Below, piece after piece: positions 34,658 through 42,035 of a stretch of DNA of 42,035 nucleotides. The stretch lies in assembly GCA_002690915.1 (NCBI GenBank), contig NZGF01000001.1:1-42035 (forward strand), written 5' to 3'. The notes under the pieces are model-generated. The model made no database searches, was not told the origin of the DNA, and was given only the letters and a program-made list of their open reading frames with translations. Made by a program: the position numbers and the translations under genes. Every line of letters begins with the position of its first letter. The stretch's first letter is position 1. The stretch is from Crocinitomicaceae bacterium (lineage in GTDB: Bacteria; Bacteroidota; Bacteroidia; Flavobacteriales_D; Sanyastnellaceae).

Positions 34658-35845
34658 TTATTGGTAAACGCGTACGTAGTCCACGGCCATGAAGACCGGG
34701 AACGTAGTGGTCTCATCCGGATTACCCGGCCAGTTTCCTCCCACAGCCACATTCAAAATGAAAAAGAACGGGTCGTTGAAAGGGTACGGCTGGCCGTTCA
34801 TCATGTTGGGGTTAATGTTGAAGAAAACCTCATCATCCAAAATGAAGTCGATGTTGTCTTCAGTCCAGTCGATGGAGAACACATGAAACTCCTCGTCGAA
34901 GTACTCGGGGTAGATGCTTGTGGACAAGCCTTGGTGGGTCCAATTGGGCCAATCCATGCCCCAGTGCGCCGTTCCGTGAACCGTACCCGGCAAATGCCCG
35001 AGCAATTCCATGATGTCGATTTCGCCACAAGCGGGCCATCCGACGTCGGGATAGTTGGCTCCGAGCATCCAGATCGCCGGCCAGATGCCTTGTCCCCTCG
35101 GCAAGATGGCACGGACATCAATGCGACCGTATTGGAACTCCTGCAAGTCCAGTGACTTCAGGCGCGCAGATGTGTAGGCGCTCTCCCCCACCTTCTCGGC
35201 GACAATGAACAACTTACCGTCGGTGACGAAGCTGTTGTTGCTGCTGTTGGTGTAAGTCTGGAGCTCATTGTTACCCCATCCCCAGTCTCCGTTGCCAAGG
35301 TCATACGTCCAATTGTTCAGGTCGATGGCTTTGCCTTGGAATTCGTCCGCCCATACCAAGGACATCCCCTCGTACGAATCGGAAGCCTCGTACCCTTCAT
35401 CGGAGAGGTAGATAGTCGTGTCGTCGTTGCGGATTCCAACACTCGCAGCAGGCGCTCCAATCTTGATGTATCCGTTCACCGGATTGCTCAGCTCCACCGT
35501 GAAGATTTCATCCGGCTCCAAGTATTCATCAGAAATGATTTCAATCGAAATCTCTTTGCTGAATTCTCCCGGCTGGAATGTCACGGTTCCAGAGGCTGCG
35601 ACGAAGTCTTCTCCCGGTGTGGCAGTTCCCCCGACGGTAGCGTAATCGACGGTGACCTGCTCCGTATTCACTTGGCCCAACGTTATGGTGAGCGTCACCT
35701 CATTGATGTCTGCTGTTTCAAACACCGTAACGTCGTTCGCCCAGCGAATTTCCGAATTCACAGAAGGCTCGGGATCACCGCATCCTTCGCATGAGCTCAA
35801 TCCCACTGCACAAGCCAACGCCAAAAGTCCACTGAATTTTTGCAT
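34658..35845 (-). CDS. GH16 endo-beta-glucanase (laminarinase-like) lipoprotein with Calx-beta domain
   Basis: A 395-residue protein. The ATG at 35845 gives a lipoprotein signal (LSSC, Cys19), preferred over an upstream start at 35896 inside the preceding gene. Residues about 30-140 are a Calx-beta domain (DYATVGGTATPGEDF, EPDEIFTVELSN). Residues about 155-395 are a family 16 glycoside hydrolase with GEIDIMELLG; Glu275 is the nucleophile and Glu280 the acid/base, with Asp277 between. WNNELQ-like GNNELQTYT and the C-terminal FMAVDYVRVYQ are typical of the laminarinase subgroups. Likely function: cutting beta-1,3-glucan at the cell surface. It starts two bases after the PKD lipoprotein gene and is the last gene of the PUL. 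Confidence 0.94.
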   Translation of the reverse strand: MQKFSGLLALACAVGLSSCEGCGDPEPSVNSEIRWANDVTVFETADINEVTLTITLGQVNTEQVTVDYATVGGTATPGEDFVAASGTVTFQPGEFSKEISIEIISDEYLEPDEIFTVELSNPVNGYIKIGAPAASVGIRNDDTTIYLSDEGYEASDSYEGMSLVWADEFQGKAIDLNNWTYDLGNGDWGWGNNELQTYTNSSNNSFVTDGKLFIVAEKVGESAYTSARLKSLDLQEFQYGRIDVRAILPRGQGIWPAIWMLGANYPDVGWPACGEIDIMELLGHLPGTVHGTAHWGMDWPNWTHQGLSTSIYPEYFDEEFHVFSIDWTEDNIDFILDDEVFFNINPNMMNGQPYPFNDPFFFILNVAVGGNWPGNPDETTTFPVFMAVDYVRVYQ

Positions 35846-35847
35846 GA

Positions 35848-36714
35848 TCAATCCACTACAAAGGTGAGGGTAAACCATCCTTCGTCTTGCTGACAATCAC
35901 CGGTCTGAATGGGACCATGCAAGACCAAGCGGTCTTCTGTGATTTCCAAAACGTCGTAGAACGGACCCGAATCCCACACGCCCATGAAGCCGCACAAGGT
36001 TTCCGAAAATGCGCCAAGGGTAATTTGGTCTTCGCCAGAAGTTCCAGCACCTTCCACCAATTGATAGGTAGTTGGATCGATGGCCATTTCCGTTTCCACG
36101 TAGCCGTCGAACGGATTCATCGTGCTTCCGTTGTTGTTGTACAGATAGACACCATCTTCGGTAAACTGGTAGCGGTCGTCTGTCTGCCATTCGGTGTGGC
36201 CGTCGGCCGGGGATGTATACCATTCAGTGGAATATGGAGCCGGCCCCACAGAAATGGCACCCGCTTCATTGGAGAGCTTCCACGTTTTCTGGCTGTCGCA
36301 ACCGGTAAGCAAGGCCAGCGTGCCCTCACAAGGTAGTTCTAGCGTTTGTTCAATGTTGATGACATCCGTGGCCAAGCCCATGCCGCCAGCGGTATGCACC
36401 GAGTAAGAAACTTCATAGCTTCCTTCTACCGGGTAGTACGCGGTATCCAATTGCTTGTCCGAAGTTTGTCCGTTCCCAAAGTCCCACAGTTGAAGGAATG
36501 AACCTTCGACGTCCACTGCGCTCAGTTCAACACGGTTGGAATCTGTCCCAACTACCAGACCGAGCGAGTCAACGGCATCGATGAAGGACCATGAAATAGA
36601 GGCCACAGGCGCTCCAGGCAAGGCGATGCCCTCCTCTTCGTATGGCTTGCAGCCTTGCAAACTGTAAATCACCACGCCCAGGGCCATGGCGGCAAATGCA
36701 ATGTGATTTTTCAT
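35848..36714 (-). CDS. PKD-domain surface lipoprotein of the PUL (SusE-position glycan-binding protein)
   Basis: A 288-residue protein with a lipobox ending LQGC (Cys22). Residues about 35-125 form a PKD-like domain (LQLWDFGNGQTSDKQLD, YPVEGSYEVSYSV). The C-terminal half (about 130-288) has CDSQKTWKLSNEAGAISVGP and FTEDGVYLYNNNGS, a pattern seen in lipoproteins that follow susD in laminarin-type PULs. It is therefore likely a surface glycan-binding protein. No enzymatic motif is present. The start is one base after the susD stop, and the gene leads directly into GH16, so these genes are co-transcribed. Confidence 0.85.
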   Translation of the reverse strand: MKNHIAFAAMALGVVIYSLQGCKPYEEEGIALPGAPVASISWSFIDAVDSLGLVVGTDSNRVELSAVDVEGSFLQLWDFGNGQTSDKQLDTAYYPVEGSYEVSYSVHTAGGMGLATDVINIEQTLELPCEGTLALLTGCDSQKTWKLSNEAGAISVGPAPYSTEWYTSPADGHTEWQTDDRYQFTEDGVYLYNNNGSTMNPFDGYVETEMAIDPTTYQLVEGAGTSGEDQITLGAFSETLCGFMGVWDSGPFYDVLEITEDRLVLHGPIQTGDCQQDEGWFTLTFVVD

Positions 36715-36715
36715 A

Positions 36716-38233
36716 TCAGTATCCGTTGTTTTGGGTAATCAAACCACCGCTCAGGGTGATTTCAACTTCGGGAATGGGGAACACTTCGTTCACACCTGCA
36801 GTGAACCCAAATTCAGCAAGCTCCTCTGCAGCACGTCCCTGACGCACAAGATCGAAGAAGCGGTGACCTTCGAAGCCCAATTCGACACGGCGTTCGTGCA
36901 GAATGGCGTCGAGCAACGCCTGCCCTGATTCTGATTCCAGGTTGGGCAAAATCGAACTGTTGTTGTTACGTGCACGAGCGCGTACAATGTTCGTCAACTG
37001 GCGCGCCAAGGCTTCATTGCCGGTGTGGTACGCAGACTCCGCGCCAAAGAGCAGTACATCTGCGTAACGGATGACACGGTCGTTTGAATACCCGTTCGGA
37101 ATGGGGTCGCCGAAGGGCGCCTCGTCCGATGCATTGATGAAGTACTTTTTCGGGTAGTACATGTGCGGCATTCCCGTAGATTCCAATGTGAATGTACCAC
37201 GGTCGCCCATCTGGTCGCCCTCTTGGAACAAGGTTGCGCTCAAACGCGGATCGCCGTCTTCGAATTCATCAACAAAATCTTGCGTCGGGATGTTAAAGCC
37301 ATACCCACCAAATTGGCCACGTGCACGCTGGAAAACGTTAGTGAAGGTTCCTTCCAATTGGTTTCCCCAGTTTCCGCCGGATGCATTCATGTATTGAATT
37401 TCCCAGATGGAACCTGGACCGTTTTCGCCCGACTCCGTGAAGATGTTCGCATAGTCGGGATCAGGGAAGTACTCTTGGGACTGAATGATCTCCATGCACA
37501 AATCATGACAGGGCTGCCATTCACCTTGGTAGGCATGCGCTTTGGCTAACAAGGCCGTTGCTGCACCCCAAGTTGCGCGTCCAACCTCCGATAAGGATAT
37601 GGCACTGCGCTTGGGCAAGGCCTCCCGTGCAGATGTGAGGTCCGCAACGATTTGATCCCACACCTCCGCTTGAGGCGTGCGGCCCTGCTGGTACTCGCTC
37701 GGTGAGAGGTTGTTTAAAATGAGCGGAACATCGCCGAATACAGTCACTAAGTTGAAGTACCAGTACGCCCGAATGAACGCCGCCTCACCGAGGTAGCGCG
37801 CGCGTTCTGTAGGATCCATTTCGATGTTGGGAACGTTGTTCAACGCCAGGTTGCAGTAAGCAATGCCACGGTACGCCACTTGCCATTCACCAAGCAAAAT
37901 GCGGCTCGACGAATTGCCCTGGAAGTTTTCGAACAAAAACAAGTCAGGCTCGTCACCTTCACCCGAACCTCCTTTGAAAGAATCATCGGAGCAGATGTCT
38001 CCGAAGTACCAGCGGAAGTGGGCCGCCAATTGGGCGCTTCCTTGAAGGTTGGTGACCTCCTGCTGGAGGTTATTGTAGCAGGCGATGGTCGCTGCCTCAG
38101 CATCCTCAGGTGTGAGGTAGTAGTTCGCCTCGGTGGAGCCCACCAATGGAGTGATGTCCAGGAATTCCTGTTTGCACGCTACCAGAGAGACAGCGAGGAA
38201 TCCAGTCAAATAGAGTGTTTTCTGTTGTTTCAT
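36716..38233 (-). CDS. susD: SusD/RagB-family glycan-binding lipoprotein
   Basis: A 505-residue outer-surface lipoprotein that caps the SusC barrel and binds oligosaccharide. The ATG at 38233 gives MKQQKTLYL and a lipobox ending LVAC (Cys20), followed by the family start KQEFLDITPL. TPR-type helices (RARYLGEAAFIRAYWYFNLVTVFGDVPLI) and the C-terminal ILHERRVELGFEGHRFFDLVRQG are SusD hallmarks. Length is typical. It starts 11 bases after susC. The symbol denotes the family, not starch specificity. Confidence 0.96.
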   Translation of the reverse strand: MKQQKTLYLTGFLAVSLVACKQEFLDITPLVGSTEANYYLTPEDAEAATIACYNNLQQEVTNLQGSAQLAAHFRWYFGDICSDDSFKGGSGEGDEPDLFLFENFQGNSSSRILLGEWQVAYRGIAYCNLALNNVPNIEMDPTERARYLGEAAFIRAYWYFNLVTVFGDVPLILNNLSPSEYQQGRTPQAEVWDQIVADLTSAREALPKRSAISLSEVGRATWGAATALLAKAHAYQGEWQPCHDLCMEIIQSQEYFPDPDYANIFTESGENGPGSIWEIQYMNASGGNWGNQLEGTFTNVFQRARGQFGGYGFNIPTQDFVDEFEDGDPRLSATLFQEGDQMGDRGTFTLESTGMPHMYYPKKYFINASDEAPFGDPIPNGYSNDRVIRYADVLLFGAESAYHTGNEALARQLTNIVRARARNNNSSILPNLESESGQALLDAILHERRVELGFEGHRFFDLVRQGRAAEELAEFGFTAGVNEVFPIPEVEITLSGGLITQNNGY

Positions 38234-38244
38234 GGGTAAGCGCA

Positions 38245-41200
38245 TTAGAAGTTGACGTTAACACCGGCCATGAAGGTTCGCGCCGCCGGGTAGAATCCAC
38301 GGTCGATGCCAATCTCCAGGGTACCCCGCGTGCCAATCTCCGGGTCGAGGCCCGAGTAGCTCGTGAAGGTGAATAGATTGCTTGCTGCCACATATACACG
38401 ACACTTGCCAATCTGCAAACGTTGCATCAAGCTCTCTGGCAAGGTGTAACCCACCTGCACATTCTTGATGCGCAAGAACGATCCGTCCTCGACAAATCGG
38501 TCGGAGATGCGGTTGTTCTGATTCGGATCGCTGTGTGAAATGCGCGGGTACAAATCGCTGGTGCCCTCTCCGGTCCAACGCTCCAAGGCTGCGACGGGAA
38601 GGTTCGTAGTATTCAAATCGTAACGGAACACCCCATTCAACACGTCGTTGCCGTGGGTTCCCTGCAAGAACAAGCTGAAGTCGAACGCCTTGTAGTTCAT
38701 CGAAGCGTTGAAACCGTAGCTGAAATCCGGATGGGGATTGCCGATCATGGTTTTATCATCGGCATCGATGGCGCCGTCGCCGTTCTGATCTACGAAAATC
38801 ACGTCGCCAGCTTGCGCGTTTGGCAGGGCTCGCACAAATTCCCCATCAATTACGCTTCCATATGCCGCAGCTTCTTCATCCGTCTGGAAAATTCCAGCGG
38901 TTTCGTAACCGTAGAAGTACGCTATTGGCATCCCGATTTCAGTGTAAGCGACCAAATCACCAATGCCGAAGACCGAGCCGGTGCTGATGGGCTGACCACC
39001 CTCACCCAAATCGGTAACTTCATTACGGATGAAGGAGATGTTACCTCCCACTTCGTATTCCACCAAACCTTTCTGGTTGCGGTGATTGACCATGAATTCA
39101 AAACCTGAATTGCGCGCAGAGGCTACGTTGGTCGCTGACGGCAAGAAGCCGACCACGCCAGGAAGCGGCACGACCGCCAACATGTCGTTCGTGTTCTTCA
39201 CGAAGTAGTCAGCAACGATGTTCAACTTGCCTTTGTACAGGTCAGCGTCCACACCAATGTTGGTCTGCTCGACCGTCTCCCACTTTAAATCGGGATTTGA
39301 CGTATTGATGGGGCCTGCGCCGTTCACCTGGACTTGTTCGCTGCCGAAGGTGTAGTTTAAGCCGTTGTAGATAAGCGAGGTATAATCGAAATTGCCGATG
39401 CCATCCGCGTTTCCATTCTGTCCCCAACTGGCGCGAAGCTTCAAGAAGTCAATCCAGTCCTTCTCGGCCACCCAAGGCAGCTCGGTCATATTGTACGCGG
39501 CGGATAATGAGGGGAAGATGCCGTACCGGTTGTTTTTACCGAATCGGGATGAACCGTCGCGGCGCACCGTGCCGGCCAAGGACCACGCTTCGCCTAAGCT
39601 GTAGTTGACCCGAACAAACTGGCCAATGAACGAAGACTCCGAAATACCGCCATTAGCGGTAGGCGCCTGTTCAGCATTGTTCATGCTGTTACTCAGGTAA
39701 GCGAACAGGACGTCATTGGAAGCCAAGCTGTCCCTCGAACCGTAAAAGTTTGAGTTCATGTTATTCAGTGCGGAGTATCCAGCGATGACTTGAAGGTCAT
39801 CTCCGTTCTTCAACTCCTTCTCGTAATTCACCGTATTCTCCCACTGCCAGTTACTCCACTTGTTCTCGCCGAGCACCAGCGAGTTGACCTCTCGGAATTC
39901 ATACGCGGGACGGTTGGGATCGTTCGGCCCAATGCCCAGGTCGTAGGAGGGATAAAAAATACGTTGAGACCCCAATGACAAGTCAACCGACATGGTTGAA
40001 CGGAACTTCAAGTTCGAGAGGATGTCGAATTCCGCAAACGTGGAACCGACAAATCGATTGGTGGTCCAAAAATCGTTGTTCAATGCGATTTGGTTTGCCG
40101 GGTTGGCGATATCCGAATCGATGAATTCACTGTATGCGTAAGATCCATCCGGGCGCTGTGCCATGGTGATAGGATCCATGTTGAGTGCGCGTCCGACCGG
40201 GGTCGCGAACTCGTTGTTTTCAGCAAGGGCGGAACGGTTCAAGTGCGTGAAGTTCACATTTTGCCCCATGCGGAAGCGCTCACCTCCATCCTGGCGGGTG
40301 TTGATGCGAAACGTGTAGCGCTCGAAGCGTCCCTTCTCACCGCCGATGATGCCGTCTTGCGTGAAGTAGCTTCCGCCAACGGCTGTTGACGAAGTCTTCG
40401 TGCCCTTTGTGAAGCTGAACGAATGGTTCATCATGGGCGCTCGCTGGAAGATTTCATCCTGCCAATCGAAGCCTTCGCCGAGTACTGAAGGATTGCTCAG
40501 TGCCTCTAGAGGCGCGAGTCCCGCAGCGGAACGGCTTTCGTTCATGAGAATGGCGTACTCCTCTGCATTCAAGAGAGCCATGGACTTCCAGGGCTCCTGG
40601 ACGCCGTAGTAGCTCTCGTAGGTGATTTGTGGTTTCTGCCCTTTGCTGCCGGTTTTGGTCGTAATCAAGACCACACCGTTTCCTCCACGGGCACCGTAGA
40701 TGGCCGCAGAGGCAGCATCCTTAAGGATGGAGATGGATTCGATATCCGCAGGGTTCAAATAATCAATTCCGCCACTCGGGATTCCGTCAATGACATACAA
40801 TGGTTCAGCGTTGTTCAAAGAACCCGTTCCACGGATGCGAATCGACTGCGTGGATCCAGGTTGTCCTGAATTCTGCGTTACCTGAACCCCAGCTGCTCGC
40901 CCTTGCAGAGCCTGCTCGGTTCGCATAACGGGTAACGAAGTGATTTCCTTGGTGTCGATGGTGCCGACCGCTCCGGAAATCTTGCTTCGCTTTTGGTTGC
41001 CATAACCGACTACGATAACCTCTTCTAATCCGGCAATGTCCGCGTCCAGTTGGACGTTTACCGATTCATTAGAGGCTGCATTCACTTCCTTGTTTCTGTA
41101 ACCTATGAAAGAGAAGATCAGCGTAACGGGATCGCCCGAGACGGGCAGGGTAAAGTTTCCATCGATATCAGAAAAGGTCGCGTTTTGCGTCCCCTTCTCG

Positions 41201-41331
41201 ACCACCGTGACCCCGGGCAACCCGAGGCCATCTTCAGCGGCGGTAACCGTCCCAGAGACCATCCTTCCCTGAGAGAAGGAGGTCGCCAGGATGGCACCGA
41301 TGAATCCAAATGCTAAGAGCAGTTTTTTCAT
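38245..41331 (-). CDS. susC: SusC/RagA-family TonB-dependent outer-membrane transporter
   Basis: A 1028-residue importer for oligosaccharides across the outer membrane. The ATG at 41331 gives MKKLLLAFGF and a signal peptide to about residue 21; an in-frame TTG directly before it is ignored. Residues about 25-97 are the carboxypeptidase-regulatory-like domain (VSGTVTAAEDGLGLPGVTV). LEEVIVVGYG (102-111) is the SusC linker motif, then the plug (GAVGTIDTKEI, IRGTGSLNNAEPLYVIDGIP, LKDAASAAIYGARGGNGVVLI) and the barrel, ending with aromatic Phe. It is followed by susD, a PKD lipoprotein and GH16, pointing to beta-glucan uptake. Confidence 0.97.
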   Translation of the reverse strand: MKKLLLAFGFIGAILATSFSQGRMVSGTVTAAEDGLGLPGVTVVEKGTQNATFSDIDGNFTLPVSGDPVTLIFSFIGYRNKEVNAASNESVNVQLDADIAGLEEVIVVGYGNQKRSKISGAVGTIDTKEITSLPVMRTEQALQGRAAGVQVTQNSGQPGSTQSIRIRGTGSLNNAEPLYVIDGIPSGGIDYLNPADIESISILKDAASAAIYGARGGNGVVLITTKTGSKGQKPQITYESYYGVQEPWKSMALLNAEEYAILMNESRSAAGLAPLEALSNPSVLGEGFDWQDEIFQRAPMMNHSFSFTKGTKTSSTAVGGSYFTQDGIIGGEKGRFERYTFRINTRQDGGERFRMGQNVNFTHLNRSALAENNEFATPVGRALNMDPITMAQRPDGSYAYSEFIDSDIANPANQIALNNDFWTTNRFVGSTFAEFDILSNLKFRSTMSVDLSLGSQRIFYPSYDLGIGPNDPNRPAYEFREVNSLVLGENKWSNWQWENTVNYEKELKNGDDLQVIAGYSALNNMNSNFYGSRDSLASNDVLFAYLSNSMNNAEQAPTANGGISESSFIGQFVRVNYSLGEAWSLAGTVRRDGSSRFGKNNRYGIFPSLSAAYNMTELPWVAEKDWIDFLKLRASWGQNGNADGIGNFDYTSLIYNGLNYTFGSEQVQVNGAGPINTSNPDLKWETVEQTNIGVDADLYKGKLNIVADYFVKNTNDMLAVVPLPGVVGFLPSATNVASARNSGFEFMVNHRNQKGLVEYEVGGNISFIRNEVTDLGEGGQPISTGSVFGIGDLVAYTEIGMPIAYFYGYETAGIFQTDEEAAAYGSVIDGEFVRALPNAQAGDVIFVDQNGDGAIDADDKTMIGNPHPDFSYGFNASMNYKAFDFSLFLQGTHGNDVLNGVFRYDLNTTNLPVAALERWTGEGTSDLYPRISHSDPNQNNRISDRFVEDGSFLRIKNVQVGYTLPESLMQRLQIGKCRVYVAASNLFTFTSYSGLDPEIGTRGTLEIGIDRGFYPAARTFMAGVNVNF

Positions 41332-41346
41332 CAAAATTCAGTTCTT

Positions 41347-41361
41347 GCTAGCTGCGCTAGC
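41347..41361. repeat. Inverted repeat upstream of susC
   Basis: GCTAGC (41347-41352), TGC spacer, GCTAGC (41356-41361), a perfect 6-bp inverted repeat about 15 bases before the susC start. It has no adjacent T-run. It could form a leader hairpin between the upstream carbohydrate-binding gene and susC. Confidence 0.5.
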
Positions 41362-41384
41362 GTCGTATTAGTGGAGCCAAACAA

Positions 41385-42035
41385 TTACTGGACTTTCACC
41401 AATTTTTCAGTCGCAACGATACCATTCATGTTTAACTGAACGAAGTACACGCCAGCTGCTTCAGAATTCATATCGAGATTCCAAACAGGTGTATTCGCAG
41501 GCAACAGGATGCGCTTGACTAGGGCACCATTGAAGGACACAATGCTAAGTTCGCATGGCGCATTGTTGGTGCCTTGCATCCGCAATTCAAGAGTACCATT
41601 CGTGATGGAGGGAATCAGTTCAAAGTCCATTCCACCCAATTCCATGACGGTATTAGGCGTGCAAACATCACAAGAGTTAAAACAGTAAGCAATGGTCTCG
41701 ACGGATGCTTCTTCATCAATGAACAAGTAGCGGTTCGTGAACACCGAATCGGCCGTCGTGACTGTGCACTCGCCGTGAACGATGGGATCGAAAACTTCCT
41801 CAACACCACTGTTTACAAACTTGTATTCGTGGCCGCCGGGCAACAAATCCAAGGTGACTTCGTAGATGCCGTCACCATCGTCATCAGCCAATGCCGTCGC
41901 TGTGTTGTCCCATCCGTTGATGGAACCGCCGAATATGGTCACTCCAGTCACCACCAATTGCTCGCTCATATCAACCTTAAAGGTGACCGGTACGGGCGCT
42001 ATCATCTCACATGAACCGTCCTCACTGCACTGGCC
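41385..42035 (-). CDS. Secreted carbohydrate-binding protein with T9SS type A sorting domain, partial (runs off right edge)
   Basis: The frame is open from the right edge to the stop at 41385, 216 visible residues; the N-terminus lies outside. The visible part starts with a Cys-containing segment (GQCSEDGSCE). Next is an E-set/starch-binding-like beta-sandwich (PVTFKVDMSE, GGSINGWDN, DDDGDGIYEVTLDLLPGG, YKFV), as in CBM48/AMPK-type glycogen-binding modules. After a CNSCDVC stretch, the last about 75 residues are a type A sorting domain (FELIPSITNGTLELRMQG to TEKLVKVQ). It lies 53 bases upstream of susC on the same strand and so probably belongs to the PUL. The missing N-terminal part may be a glycoside hydrolase. 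Confidence 0.87.
   Translation of the reverse strand, partial: GQCSEDGSCEMIAPVPVTFKVDMSEQLVVTGVTIFGGSINGWDNTATALADDDGDGIYEVTLDLLPGGHEYKFVNSGVEEVFDPIVHGECTVTTADSVFTNRYLFIDEEASVETIAYCFNSCDVCTPNTVMELGGMDFELIPSITNGTLELRMQGTNNAPCELSIVSFNGALVKRILLPANTPVWNLDMNSEAAGVYFVQLNMNGIVATEKLVKVQ

Overview
The window looks like a chromosomal segment of a Bacteroidota bacterium, most likely a marine or aquatic member of the Flavobacteriales or a relative. The evidence is a SusC/SusD polysaccharide utilization locus, several secreted proteins with C-terminal type IX secretion (T9SS) sorting domains of types A and B, Cys/Asp-rich ACNYD-type repeats, Bacteroidota-style lipoproteins, TAnnTTTG-like -7 boxes, a monomeric isocitrate dehydrogenase and a Brp/Blh retinal-forming dioxygenase. 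No rRNA, tRNA, CRISPR array, transposase, integrase or phage gene was recognised.

Layout. 1-874 (-) is the 5' part of a secreted repeat protein cut by the left edge. 1061-2465 (-) holds an RRM RNA-binding protein and a TIGR00266/AIM24 protein. 2502-6965 (+) is a tightly overlapping four-gene operon: prolyl oligopeptidase lipoprotein, RluA-type pseudouridine synthase, PlsC-like acyltransferase and a SAM methyltransferase-like protein. 6983-9844 (-) is a secreted subtilisin-like protease with Glu at the catalytic Asp position and a T9SS tail. 9957-11636 (+) is asnB. 11612-17598 (-) is a six-gene run: cytidine deaminase, a predicted outer-membrane protein, a CNT nucleoside transporter, thymidine phosphorylase, a nitroreductase and a TerC-family protein. 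AMP nucleosidase (17650-18423, +) diverges from it, so this part is a nucleoside uptake and salvage island.

18424-18874 has no convincing gene. A small unknown protein (18875-19267, -) follows. 19359-29742 (+) is an operon of four very closely packed genes: two large tandem paralogues with IgGFc-binding-like N-termini and type B sorting domains, a Brp/Blh carotenoid dioxygenase between them, and a BNR-repeat lipoprotein with a type A sorting domain. A secreted esterase (29743-31035, -) abuts it tail-to-tail with no spacer. A divergent PNGase F-like lipoprotein (31091-32287, +) and monomeric isocitrate dehydrogenase (32380-34590, +) follow.

The right end (34658-42035, -) is a compact PUL reading inward: a carbohydrate-binding T9SS protein (cut by the right edge), SusC, SusD, a PKD surface lipoprotein and a Calx-beta/GH16 glucanase lipoprotein. 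A beta-glucan of the laminarin type is the likely substrate. The most interesting points are the retinal-forming enzyme embedded in a T9SS adhesin operon, the predicted outer-membrane protein inside the nucleoside operon, the altered catalytic residues of the subtilase and the PNGase F homologue, and an orphan small protein with a possible PqqD/RRE-like layout.
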